A DNA stretch of 64,000 bases from Otis tarda. Lineage: Eukaryota; Chordata; Aves; Otidiformes; Otididae. The number at the start of each line of letters is the position of its first letter. Position 1 is the first letter of the stretch. Made by a program: the position numbers and the translations under genes. Below, in pieces: positions 1 to 13,141 of the stretch. The notes below the pieces were generated by a model. That model did not search any database. It was not told where the DNA came from and saw only the letters and a list, made by a program, of their open reading frames with translations. The stretch is taken from the NCBI GenBank assembly GCA_026413225.1, contig CM048552.1, positions 23,983,001 through 24,047,000 on the forward strand. The letters are read 5' to 3'.

Positions 1-1014
1 GTGAATCTTGCCATCAAAAGTATTTACTATAACATTAAACCGGAAATATCCTTCGGAATATTTTCTCAGAAATGTTGCATTATATCACTTTTCTAGATAA
101 GAGTGGACATAAATCCTGACCTGTGTATCTTTGCCGATATTTTTTGCATTAGAGTTGGAAGTGAACTCCAGGATGGAGCATTGTTCCAATACAGTCTCTT
201 TTTTACTTCGTGTCCTTGATCTACTGAGCATTATTATATTGTTTTCCTTGCTAACAGACATTATATTAAGAGCCTGTGATATGAAATTCACAGTTTATTT
301 TCCGTACTCACTTTCTGTTATTTCCTAGTTCCTGGTTGCAGGTACTAAAATATAGATAATTCTGTGTGTCAGGAGACAACCTACAGCTTAAGAGGCTGGT
401 TTCACTGAACCATGAACTGATCATGGTTCTCAGTAAAAATCATCAGATGTGGTAGAGAGCTTGGCAGAAAAAGAACTTTCAAAACCTTTAACTTTTTTTT
501 TTCTGTTCTACATTGGAATGGCCACAAATGTTCTTTTGAGAATGGAATTTTGGAAAAAAAAAAAAAAAAGATTTTTTTTTCAATATAACACCTGAGATTT
601 TAATTCATTTATTTTTCTCTCTCTTTCTTATTAGAGAAATACCAGAGAGCCCTGGACTGCAGAAAATATTCCTTTGAAAAACTCATTGAAACCAATATGC
701 CTCTCAGGAAACATTTTGGCTTCTATAAAATTACATTTAGTCACAGCTGTTCCAGCCAGGTTTAATATTGTAAGAATAATCATAATAGAGAAGAGCTGCC
801 TAGACCTTCTAGCATAATGATGGAACTCTTATCTATAAAAGTTGAGTTTCTCAGACTAATGAAAGGGATAGAAGTTAGGACAGTATGAAAACTAGGTGGA
901 CTAAAATAGATAACTATATATCTGATTTCTGAAGTTATATAAAGAGAAGAAAAGAATTAGTTGATTGGGTTTTTTTTGGATTTTTTTTTGAGGCTTACAT
1001 GGACTGTTTAGATC
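1..1014. other. AT-rich non-coding DNA, no gene recognised
   Basis: No recognisable gene or repeat family. A T/C-rich tract ending in TTATTAG (about 610-634) looks like a splice acceptor. It is followed by a 43-codon frame that stops at 763-765, listed separately as a weak exon candidate. A run of A then T at about 555-580 is simple low-complexity sequence. Confidence 0.6.
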
Positions 1015-1595
1015 AACAAATCAGATCCTGGGCTGCATCAGCAGGGATATAAAGACTTGATCTTCCCACTCTACTCAACACCTGTCAGGCCACATCTGGA
1101 GTGCTGCATCCAATTCTGGTCCCACGAATCAAGAAAGATGCAGATAGACTGGAAGAGGGTCCAAAGGAGGGCCACAAAGATGATCGAAGTGCTGGGGAAC
1201 CTGTCCTATGAGGAAAGACTGAAGGAGTTAGGTATTTTCATCTCCGTAGAAGATTAGGCTTATGGGTCATCACAGTACTCTGGTACTTAAAGGGAAGCTA
1301 CAAAGAGAAAGCTCTCTCTTCACAAGGAGCCATGTAGAGAAGACAAGGGCAATGGGTAAAAGTTGCACTGGGGGAAGTTACATATCAACTTAATGATTTT
1401 TTTTTACAGTTAGAACAATTGTTTACGGAAGCAACCTCCTTGGGGACATGGTAGAGGCCCCATCACTGGAGGTTTTCCAGATGCAATTGGACAAGGTGAT
1501 AGATAATCTCATCTAAACTCCCTTTCTCACAAAAGGCTGGACCAGATGATCTTTCAAGGAGTGTTCCAACCTGGCTATTGTATGATTCCATCAAC
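1015..1595 (+). mobile_element. CR1 LINE, old 5'-truncated 3' end
   Basis: This is the 3' portion of a CR1 non-LTR retrotransposon, the dominant LINE of birds. The frame at 1057-1257 carries the C-terminal ORF2 signature (VRPHLECCIQFW, then [11 protein letters not shown] and LSYEERLKELG). In family members this region lies downstream of the reverse transcriptase core. After 1257 the frame is lost, but the nucleotide match continues through the segment for '[10 protein letters not shown]' (about 1450-1480) to the 3' UTR (GGACCAGATGATCTTTCAAG), ending near a single TATGATTCCA remnant of the terminal octamer. Divergence is heavy and the copy is dead, so this is an old insertion. The 5' edge is uncertain by about 10 bp. 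Confidence 0.9.
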
Positions 1596-4500
1596 AGGGT
1601 TATATAATCTAACTTGATTTTTTTTTTTTTCCCCTGAAATCTTCCAACTTCCAGTCTTTCAGCACTGAAGATTTTACTGTATTTTTTAAAGTGAAATAAA
1701 AATTAAAAGGTGAGGAACAATGTCACTAAAAGTTTCTTCATATAACTGATAATAACACTCGAACCATTAATCAACTTGTTGCATACTGAGAGGTCTGTAC
1801 ACAAAAATACTGGTACTCTTCATGATCATATGTGTAAAAGATGTAGAAACACTGACTTCAGCACTTACTACATAGCATAACGTTATCAAAGTATGCTGAT
1901 TGTATCACTGGGAGTCTTCTCTCTTAGGTGTGGGTTCACACATGTGAATGTAATTAAAATTCATTTTTCCTTTTCCTTTCTATAATAATGAAAGAAATCA
2001 AATGCAACCCAGTGTGAGGTTAATGTTGGTTTGGGAAGCATAATTTTGGGATTTTTTTATTTTTGTGGTGGTTTTTTTCCCAATTATAATCCTAGCAAAA
2101 TGTTACAATGATTTGAAACAGTTTCTTTTGAAAATATTCTCCATGGGTAATAAGTTCATATAGTCACAGCTCTAACAGTGAAAACCAGTGCTGGGTTGAT
2201 GAAGCATTTCTGTTATAAGTATTAATTTTTACTTGTTACAGATTTTGGCAAAATTACTTTTTGGTAATGATGAGAAATAAGTTGTGACTTTCTTCTATTG
2301 AATGTTTGATCAAATCCACTTCCAATTATGTGTTAGCTAGTAAACTTAGAGAGTGAGATACAATGTGAAAATGACAGTGAAATGTCTAGGCTGTATTACC
2401 CATTGGTCTACAATTTATAACAAGGAAAGTAAAATCATTGCTAAGATAGAATTCCACTAATAATGATTTTTCATTCACTTTTCCCTAAGATTAATGTAAC
2501 AGAAATCCTGAGCCTTAAAATTGGTGTATGTAACTCTGTGGTCCCTTTACACTATATAGTTTTGTCAAGATTCACTCCCCAGAGAATATATGTCTTTTTC
2601 AACCCTGAATTATAGTCTCTGGATCAGGCTATAGCAAATTGTATATTTAGCTATGACCCTAGTCGTATTAGTCCCTGTTTGACCAAGTCAGTGATTGTAA
2701 CACCTGAATTTGCTGTCTTCTGCTTAAAAAGACTGAAGTTTGAATTGGCACTAACAGCGATGAAACCATAGGCTTTAGTACAATGTTTTATACCAACAAA
2801 AGTAATGTAATTTCTGCGTATTTGCAGGTTTGCTGCTCTCAAATGTGTGCATAATAAAACACGTGGTTTTTTAGGAATAAGAATGTCCTCCCTGTTCCTG
2901 TCTGGCAGACTCTACAGTAAGCAGACATAGCGAAATAATGAAATATTTATCTTGCAATATTCCTATGAGCGTCACCTTTCATTTAGTAAACAGAAGTAAC
3001 ATTTCTTGGTTTTCCTTATTTCTATCAGTTGCTTCATGGTGGAAATGTACCGTTCTTTGCTAGTTACATATTCAAATAAATACATCCAAAGGAAATTCAG
3101 TAAGCATTAGGGTAGGGCATGAGTGCTTGAGATCAAGAATAGAGATCAGCATGTAACAGGCTATTTTTCTTCTATAGAAATAGAGGCCATCAAAAAGACA
3201 ATCTGGTGCAGATTCAAATAAACCAAAGGTGTTTCTTCTAATGACTTACAAAGACATTATGGTTGCTAGAATTTTTACAGGAGTCTGCAAGAATACTGGA
3301 AAAATATTTGTCAGGAAGATCCATTGTGGAGTTACTAAGTAACAAATGATATCATGCTTAGAAAAATCTCCAGAGCAGAAAATAATTGGAGCCTGGAGAA
3401 TCTGAGAGGTAAATACCATATATATTCTTATTATTCTGTAGACAATTAATAGTGACCACTGTTGAAGGAAGAAGTCTTGGCTAGAAGTACCTTGCCCTGA
3501 ACCACTACAACCGTTTTTTTGTGCTTTCATTCTGAATTAAAAAACTCATTTTTTCAGGTGCTACTTCTAAGATAATTGTGTACATCAGTTTTACATCCTG
3601 ACTAAATACATTTCAGTTTGGAAATTTTTCATGGAGTGGAAAATTCAGAATTTCACTGCATGACTTCATTTCACACAATGTTTAGGCTATTTGTGAACAG
3701 AAGGCTGAAATAGGTAGATATATGTTGACAGTGCCATAAAAAAAATGGTAATTTTTCCTTATTACAGGGTACTGTGCAGATAGTATCACATTACCACATA
3801 GCAAGAGGCCAAAAATCTTAAATGTAATCCACCACATATCTATCTGTCAGAACAGAGTTGGGGAAAACTTAACTTGGCCAGGCTTGAATATTTAAATCCA
3901 AGTAAAGGAGTGAATGAAAACTACAGTTGATGGAGGAAATAGATGTGAGGCACCTGCATTCTATGAGATTGCTGATTGTTGGCTGGGCAAGGCTGATGCA
4001 AATCTGCAGGACTGAAATTGACAAATTTTTATTTATAGATTGACTTTTTGAATATTTTTAATTTGTTTTTTTTTCTAGAACACACCGTGTCACAGTGTAG
4101 TAACATACTTTAAATTTTTGTTTCCCACAACAGTTACTCATGTAAACTGGTAACAGATAAAGGCCTGTATTTTCTCTTTCCCCCTCAGTTACTCATTTCA
4201 TCAACTCCCTTTGACTTTCAATGAAGTGCTGCTCTGTTACACCCTTGTAGTCTGCAATCAGACTGGAGAAAATAGCAGACAGTTTGAAGGAAAGTGAGCT
4301 CTGGTGAATTAATGATGAATTGAATTAGTATAACCAGCATATTTCATCACATCTGACTGACTAAGTAAGGCAAAGAGTTCAGAAGAATAGCAAGATGAAA
4401 ACTTACATTCTCAATATCTAACATACTTCCTACGCTAGAGACAATCAACATGACAGAAGCAGAGAAAGATGTAAACTGGTACTTGAGGAGAATGATTATT

Positions 4501-7500
4501 AAAATCATTAGTAGAAATGTATCAGTTTACTAAAGTCACATTCATGGCTATTTCTCCTTTGCCCTTGGCTCACTGAAAGCTCTTCTTGTATAGACATCTC
4601 AAGTGGTAGAGGGAGGAGAAACTGATGTCTGTCTGAGTCCCTGAGACACCAGTAACACCACATTCAGCGGGCAGAAAGGTCAGCTGCCAATATTCCGAGT
4701 TATTTTCTCTTCTCCATGGAATGTTGGTTCTTTTCTCCAACAGATTGGAAAATGGATATGCTGTAATTTACCCACTGTTGGACCTGTGGATCTTTAGAAT
4801 GTATTTCGTCTATTCCTGCTATTTTTCTCCCAGTTGGGGATACATTAGTGCAGTTGTAGTAGCATTTAAATGTAAATATAGAATTAAATAAACTTTTGAG
4901 AAATGGTTTTGGACACTTAAAAACTTTCAAATGGCTAAGTGAAATTCTAGTCTAGCCTAGGAGTATTTAAAAAAAGCAATCAACATTTCTAACATAGCCT
5001 TCACAGGTGATAAAATAAGCTGTCTAAATTATTCTACTTGAATACATCCTCTTTTTCTTTCACCATATCTCTGGAATCTCACTTTGACTTAGATATGCTG
5101 GTTTTTGTTTATAGCACTTCTTTGTTAGAGGTAGGAAGCAATGTATTTTTTATGCAGTCTGAAATCCTTGCACTAGAAGTTGGCTCTAAGGAGTGTGGAG
5201 AGAGAGAACTATGTACTATGGTTACACTCCTTTCCCAAATATCATCACAAGAATTTGGTGCTGCTGCATATAAGAAGTAGAAGGTGCTCAACCGTACCCA
5301 TAGCATAATCTTTTATAACAGTAGTTCTCAGACAACCTATTGCGTGTCAAAAGAAGTCAGCATTAGATTTCTCAGCTGCCAGAAGTGAATGTTAACCTCT
5401 GTGCTTCAAAATATTACTGTAGATTATTATGACGATACATTGGTTTAATAAGGAGGAATGACTGACAACTTACAGAACACACTGCTAATTTACAGTAATT
5501 ACCCATTGGTTAATGCTATTTAAATACAATGAACTATCATTATATTTAATTAGCTTACTTTTAGAATGATATGGCATTTTAGAAATGTTGTGAATTTCCT
5601 TCATATTTCTACAAAAAAAAAAAACCCAATGGCCAGCGACAATGTTGTCTTACTGCGCACATCTGGAAAAAAAGCAGTGAGTGGAACAACTTACATGTCA
5701 CTGAGCTTCTAATGTGATAGTGAAATAACACGATTGGCCTGATTTGAATAACAAGATTGCAGGGTTCCTGGTGTGAGAAAATGCTTGCTGTGAGTACTCT
5801 GCCTTAACATTTTCCATGAAAGATTTTGTTGTAAGAATAATTTCTAATCGTAAAAAAGAAACGGCAGGAGACAGAGGTAAAAAGATTTTTTCATACATCT
5901 GTGTTACTGATTTAATGATAGGCTGCATATTTGACAAAAACTTCTGAGTAGTACATGAATTTTTAAATGATTTATTTATGAGATTATTTTTAATTTCTGG
6001 ATTATTTAATTACCAATAAGTCACTTGCACAGAGGAAGAGGGATCTATAACAAGATGACAGTAGAAAACCCACTGTGTTTTAAAGGCCTTGGTGCAACTC
6101 ATCTTTCAGGAAAGTGTTGAAAGTGGTGGTTACATTTCTCACCCAAGGAATACCATCCTTTTCAATAATTAATTAATGTTTCAATTGTTTGGTGTAACTG
6201 ATACAGACTTTACCCACCAAGGAGCTATAAAAAGCCTTTTGGTAGACATTAAATCAACTGTACTGTCTGGCTCTGAGTTTCAAAACAAGCTTTTTTTTTG
6301 TCTTTATTTCTTTTACTCAGTAAGTGTATAATACACAATAATGCCATGCACATTCTGTGCTATTCTTGCAAATAGGCTTAAAATTTTAATGCCCTCCAAA
6401 AGCCATTAGAGGACTTTTTTATTAAGCAACATTTAAATAATACATTAATTCTTATTTTGAGGAAGTTTCAAGGGAAAGTTTGGTCTGAAATCACTTCCAC
6501 CTCTCTGTGGTATAGTTTGTCACAATTTGGGATGAACAGTTTTACCATTTCTGGACTTCAGACAGAGTAAGGAAGGGTGGGAGAGTGAATCAGATTCCAA
6601 AGTCAATTTTAAAAATAAAAATACAATAGTCTTAACTTAAAAACAAATGCATAAAACCTTTCTCCCTTTCAAGTGCCCCTCCCCTCTAAAAAAAAACAAA
6701 AAAAAAGAAAGAACATTCCAGGTTTTTTATTTTTAAAAGCAATCTCTTTATGACTGAAGTCCTTACCGTGGCAAATCCTGTTTAGTGGAGGATGAGTTGA
6801 ACAGAGAAGGGTGCTAAGGGCTTAAGACCTCTTCCCTGCAAATGTCTAAAAAAGATTCATTTACAAATCTAGCTAATTTTACATTTAGCAAGATGTTACT
6901 TTCTTTTGGCATGTTTATTGAATTCTTTTCCACAGACACAGACTAATTAGAAAATCTGTCGCTTTTTTTCTGGAATCTTTTGTCACTTCATGGAAATACC
7001 CTCCCCAGGAATTTAAATCGTTCTCCTGTTTATTTAGTATCCCTAATTATTAAAGTTTTGGTTTTTTTTTTTTTAATAAATACAAATGAAACTTGCCTTT
7101 TCTGGCATTGTTTGTTCAAGGATGACCTTCTGTAGTCATCAGTCTACCTGGAGAGGCAAATGAGGCATGCTGTACCCTCCAAGGCCAGTCTTGGTTGAGA
7201 TACGTGGTGAAGCGTGTCACTGGTATCCAGTCATGCTCAGTCTGTGTGCAGAACTGCAGTAAAGCCTCAGCACATATTCTTCTTTTATATTACAGCAGTC
7301 AGTTTAAGGGACAGCACTGCTCACCTGACTTGAGGAAGGGGGAAAAACAACATTAAATATAATTCACTACATAATTGATTTGCTAGATGATTCACCATAA
7401 AGAAAAATGTTCAGTAAAAAAAACCCAGTCATTAAACAAGCATTTGATTAGATATAGCTTTGTGGAATAATTGTACCTTTATCTGACTGTGATGGTACAT

Positions 7501-9106
7501 AGATAAACAAGGTATTTAGTGAAAAAAATTTGCAAAATATTGTATATATATAGCTACATTACATGGAACATTCCTTACAAGAAAATTCAGTGTGAAAAAA
7601 GCTGATGCTAGATACTCTTTTCACTGAATTCATAGAAAAGCATCTATTTGGCTTGTGTTTTGCAGTTCAAACATCAACTACTTGCTGGAGAAAATAAGCA
7701 AATAACTCATAACTTCTACTTAAGTTTAGCACTAACTTGTTATAAAACTATTGTCACTGTGTTACATTGTCATCCACAGTGGTATCTGCAGAGAACTTAA
7801 AATTAGGAAACCCTAGATAAAAAGAAAGAAAAGACGGTTTCTGCAAACAAGCTTGTTGAATTGTGGATTATAGTACAAGAAGATGTGATCTTTGGAAAAG
7901 GTAGCAGAAATTGCTCTACACTAACATTTTATGGGAAAAAGGAATCTAAATAGAAATTTTGTATATTATTATTTTTTTTTCTGTGAATCATCTAATTTTT
8001 AATCCCTAATGTGAACTAGCAACAAAATAGGAAACTATATGGATCAGACAATGGTCAAGTCCTTGGCATGTTGTCTGTATATTGGAATATGTAGGGTATA
8101 TCTTTCCTCCCATGAGACTACCTTCCTGACGACAATAGTGTCTACATTATCAAACTCTAAAAAGTCTGAGTATAAAATGCATCTTTGCATTTGTATCTGA
8201 CTTTGTATTTCAAATTTCACAAGCCTCCTAATTTACCATAATTTCCTGATGTGGAGGATATTGGCTCATCCTGTCACTTTCCAGAGACACTTTGAACACA
8301 CGTGCAGTAGTTCTTGTTTCTGTGAAGAGAAAAAAAAATCAAAAAGGTTTGCTGAAACAATGGTGAGACAAGCCTACTTCTGACATCTACGAGTGTTCAG
8401 CATCTGCAAAAAAAAAAAACATTTATCTGTCTAAAGGAACTGGAAGTCATTCTTCTTGGAACAATCATTGTCATAGCTTGCTCTCAACTATATCTAGGAA
8501 GATAATTGTTAGACATATGCTAAATTGCTGAACTGATGAATTTGCAGAAAATGCCTTACACAGAACGTGATGTGATTTCATTCTGAGCATAGTACAATTC
8601 GTGTGATTTTTGTGCATGTCTGCGTATCTAAGAAAAATGTTGTGAGTATAATCAAGACCCACATACAGTGGGTTTTGATCTTATTAAAGCTTCAGTAAGT
8701 CAAAATATTTCAAGGGGACTGCTTCTTAAATTGGACTATAGTAACCATGACAACTTCATTGCTGCTCTTTGTACAGGAATGAAGGTTGGTCTTCTCAGTC
8801 ACAGAGATGTTTTTCAAGATCTTCTGCTGCCACAAATGAAGTCAAAGATGGTATGCGTTGACCTCCTTCATTTTTTTCATAAATACTTATTAGTATATTT
8901 AAAGATATGCATTGTGAAATATAGAGTAGACAGATCTTAAACTTTCAATAGGTAGGAAAAAAAAAAAACAACAAACCAAAGAAAAGTAACACGGATACCC
9001 AGGGCAGGATATATAGGGAATTTGGTCAGCCCTGGAAACCTTTGAAAATACTGCATTGGACAATAAGGCTTGGAAGACAGACTTTAGTCTTTAGGACAGT
9101 GAAGAT

Positions 9107-9148
9107 GGGGAAGGATTATCTTTCCTTGGGGAAGGATAATCTTTCCTT
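9107..9148. repeat. 21-bp tandem doublet
   Basis: Two adjacent 21-bp units (9107-9127 and 9128-9148), each starting GGGGAAGGAT and ending ATCTTTCCTT, differ at one position. This looks like a recent local slippage or duplication event. No function is suggested. Confidence 0.9.
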
Positions 9149-10340
9149 ATCAACCAGCATGAAGACCTTGTACGTTAACAATCCGAAAATTTAAAAGTGT
9201 AACGAGTTATCTTATTCCAGTGTGTTACTTTATTTCAACAAAAAGTTAGCTTTTAGATTGGATGCCTTGCTGTCTTCTGTTCACACTTGAACACTCAGCT
9301 TTTGAGCTGAGATTATTTTTGGATATGATCTTTTTTTTCTTGAAATGAATTGATTTCAAACATAGTAACATGATGAGTAGTGCTTATGGCACTGTATATG
9401 GAAGGGCTATAGGTTGAGTCTGTAAGACTGCTGTTTACCACAATGTTATTGGCATCACTTAACTTTATGCCTACAAGACTGAGACAGTGTGTTGTCAATA
9501 TAATAAATACCACGATCCATGCAGTTTCCATTTTTTTAGGAACTAGATAGTCAGTGGCAAGATATAATATTTAACATTAAAATACTACAGTATTATAACA
9601 TCACTGTCATGACAATTGTAGCAGAGATCAGATCATGAGATTTTTTTTAGCTGATAAGCCTTAAAAGAGAATCCTGATGGTCAGTAGTTAGGGAGAGGTC
9701 AAAACAAAGTGAGAAATTGTTTAAAGGATAAAAACTTGAAAAGGATAAAGACAAGATATTTGTTTAAAATGGCCAAGAAATTACTGAGCAACAGAGACTA
9801 AAAATATATTTTTTTCAATACTGAGAAATTATACATTGAAATATACACAATATAGAATGAGGAGAGATTAAGAATTTTTTTTAAAATAGTCTTTATTCTG
9901 GTATCACCCAATTTCACTTTTCGAACATGTGTCTGGTATTGCATAACTTATGCTGGTCTCTGCTCTCATCTTAAAGTTCATCTGCTCTGCTCCATTGAGG
10001 TGTAAATATACAAGTATTAGAAAAAGTCATAATATATTGGAATAATCACCAGCCTACACCTCCCTGAAACAGTATTTAGTGTCAAGGACTGTAAAATTGA
10101 AAGACCTTCTGGATCACTGAGTTCTGTTCTTTTGCTTACTTCTAACACTGTATTATATAATTTATTTTATAAATGGCTGGTTCTCTATCTTAAAAGTAAA
10201 AATATTTTTCTTTTTTTTCCTGCTAAAAGGCTGGTATAGATCCTCTCTGCTTCAGTAAGTAAGAGCCTTTTTTCACTGTCCTTGATCAAATTTATGCATC
10301 ATCATTTTATATACTTCTACTTTTTGCTGATATTTATTTA

Positions 10341-10379
10341 GTTTATATTTAAATACAATAGTCATATTTAAATATAAAC
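10341..10379. repeat. Perfect 15-bp inverted repeat with 9-bp loop
   Basis: The left arm GTTTATATTTAAATA (10341-10355) and the right arm TATTTAAATATAAAC (10365-10379) are exact reverse complements around the loop CAATAGTCA. The arms are almost entirely A/T, so a cruciform or hairpin is possible, but AT-rich DNA yields such palindromes fairly often. There is no target-site duplication or transposon terminus that would make it a MITE. Confidence 0.85.
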
Positions 10380-12246
10380 ATAATCCTCAGCTTACTTCTT
10401 AAGACATATGCTGAAATAATGCATATTTTTTCAGCATTCATATCTCTTTTCAGGATTCACTTTTGTAGAGTGGAAAGATCAGTATCTTCTATGCCACAAA
10501 AAGTTCTTCATTTCCTATATCACTCAAAGAGAACATATGGCTGCTTGAATGAACGAACATGATGACCGGGAAAACAGATAATGCTCCAGATGAAATCTTA
10601 AAATACTTTGTTCAATGATCAAAGGCGTTGCCACTTCCTTATCTATATTGGAGATTCCTGTAGAACATCCTGGGTTTGTCCATTGCATAACTACTATGCT
10701 TTGGCAACAGATAAACATCTTAAAAAAAAAAAATTGTATCTGCTTCTCCTTATTAATCTCCTTCTTAAGGATTTCTCAGTTTATTGTCTAGAATTAATAC
10801 AAGGATATAAATGACAGTGAATAGGTTTAAGTCCATTCATTCCTGCCTTATATTTATTAACAAACCTGCTCCCAGGAAACTGGTTGTTGTCCTCCTAATT
10901 CCTTTGCTATTTGCCAGGGAATAGGTGGAGAACTGAGCACTCTTCTAGGGTTCTGAAGAAAAACATTTTTTTATTGTCTATTTGAATGTTCATTTTGCAT
11001 ACAATAGAATTATCAAACAATTCTGAAGGAAACAAGAAAGAAAAAAGAAATCACTGATGGATTTATTTAAATATGGATTTTACATACTACTGCATGTATA
11101 AAAATAAGTAGAAAAGCTGTTCTTGTATATTTAACAAGGCTTTATATACCTCAATGTTCACAGGTTAGATAATGATAAGTCTAGGATGCTGATTTTAAAG
11201 ATCAGAAAGTAAGTTCACGTCTAATAGCCTTGAATTATTAATGTAAAAAATGGTGAAACATTTTTATTTTGATTTTTCAAAATTTTAGAGGAAGTGGTGA
11301 ATATTCAGTAATTTGGAAAAAAAATAATGTAGCTGTGATCTCTTTTGAGGGATAAAAATGACTAGAGAGTGAAGTCAACCCACCTTTGTAGACATAACAT
11401 TAAGAAATTAATAATATGGCAAAATGAACTATTAGAGGTTAACTGGGCTGTGATTTAGCTAAATCTGTCCCAAATGCACAGCATTATATAAGGCAATGGT
11501 TGATATCAGACTCAATGTCTTTCTGTTCTTTTGCTTCATGCCAGTGATGATAAACTCCTCTGTAAATCTGATTTAGAGCAAGTTTTGGCTTCATTTGAGA
11601 CAGCAGTCAGACCAAAAGGTATCATAATCAATCACAACTATATTTAAGAAACCACAGTAACATTCACTTCTAGTTGTGTAGAAAGATTTTTTGAAAGACA
11701 GACAATACAGTAACAGTACAAATCTCTTGAGACAGTAATTACACAGAGCTGGTAATAAGAATCAGGTTGACATGGACAGAACAGGAGGCAAGGACAGATG
11801 AGTCGCTGAATGCATTTCAGTTAAAGGAAATCCTAATATCCTGATTATGAGTCTGGAAATAAGGAGATCAGTAAAAATTTTTTTCTTTAGAGTAGTTAAA
11901 AAAAAAATCTGGTAATCAACTGGAATTAAATTAAAATAAATTTTAAAACAGCAGTTCTGACTCAGGCTCTGAACCTCTGCTGAATGTATTTCATCCATAT
12001 AACTGTATGTGGATATGAATCCTTTTTTTTTTGTGCTATTCAGTAGATGATCTCAAAAATGTATCTGTCTGGGTACTAATGACAACTCAACAAGCCATTT
12101 CTTAGCCTGGAGATAATTCTAATGCATTTAATACTGTGCAAAGCTGCCTTATTAAAGCACGTTCTGGAGGAAAAAGGGAGGAATTAAAAACTTGTTACTT
12201 CCTGCCATTGCTTCCTCAGATTTCTGAAAAAAAGGTATTGAACTGA

Positions 12247-13141
12247 TCACAGAATCATAGAATACTTTGGGTTGGAAGAGATCTCTAAACATCATCTAGA
12301 CCAACACCCCTGCCATGAGCAGGAACATCTTGCACTAGACAGGTTGCTTAAAGCCCCATCCAACCTGACCTTGAACATTTACAATGACGGGGCATCCACA
12401 TCTTCTCTGGACATCCTGTTCTAGTGCCTCATCACTCACATTGTGAAAAATTTCTTCCTTATGTCCAATCTAAATCTACCCTCTTTCAGTTTAAAACCAT
12501 TGCTCCTTGTCCTGTCACTATAGGCCTTGGTAAAAAAGTCTCTGTCTTTCTTAACTTACTCTTTAAGTACTGAAAGGCCACAGTAAGGTGTCCCTGGAGA
12601 CACCTTCTATTCTCCAGGCTGAACAACCCCGACTCTCAACCTTTCCTCATTAGAGGTGTCACAGCCCCCTAATCATTTTCATGGCCCTCCTCTGGACACA
12701 CTCTAGTAGGTCCATGTCTTTCTTGTACTGGGCACCCCAGAGATGGATGCAATACTCCAGGTGAGGTCTCTGAGAGTGGAATAGAGGGGAGAATCACTTC
12801 CTTCAACCTGCTGCTCACACTTCTTTTTGTGCAGTGCAAGATGCAATTGGCCTTCCGGGCTGCAAGTGTACATTATCAGCTCAAATCCAATTTTTTTTTG
12901 TCCACTAGTACCCCCAAATCCTTCTCCACGAGGCTGCTCTCAATCCCTTCATCCCTCAACCTGTATTGATACCTGGGGCTGCCCCAAACCAGGTGCAGGA
13001 CCTTTAACTCGGCCTTGTTGAACCTCATGAGCTTCACATGCACCCATTCCTCAAGCCTGTCCAGGTCCTTCTGGATGTCATCCCTTCACTCAGATGAATC
13101 AACTGCACCACTCAGCTTGGTGTTATCCATAAACTTGCTGG
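12247..13141 (-). mobile_element. CR1 LINE, old 3' portion
   Basis: On the minus strand this runs from the ORF2 reverse transcriptase region to the 3' end. The terminal ATTCTATGATTC-like sequence sits at about 12247-12262 (read reversed), followed by the 3' UTR block GTTGGAAGAGATCTCTAAAC and the ORF2 C-terminal region. The upstream edge at about 13141 lies where the complement of the 'KFMDNT' segment, corresponding to FADDTK in the family, begins. The reading frame is broken in several places and no long ORF survives, so it is an old dead copy. Sequence beyond 13141 no longer matches CR1. Its 3' UTR ('CCTGCCATGAGCAGGAACAT') belongs to a different, older subfamily than the copies at 22825, 52218 and 62830. 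Confidence 0.92.

Larger units (their letters stand above)
1596..12246. other. Long AT-rich stretch without a recognised gene
   Basis: About 10.6 kb with no recognisable coding region or repeat family. Open frames are short, lack similarity I can name, and match chance expectation in AT-rich DNA. The only local structures noted are a 21-bp tandem doublet (9107-9148), a 15-bp perfect inverted repeat (10341-10379), and several A or T homopolymers (for example around 6690-6710 and 8409-8420). Unannotated conserved non-coding elements could be present but cannot be judged from one sequence. Confidence 0.5.

Noticed and set aside
8668-8940. A 90-codon frame with a GTATGC donor-like site inside
   Set aside because: The donor-like match is short and common, there is no paired acceptor evidence, and the peptide is not recognised.
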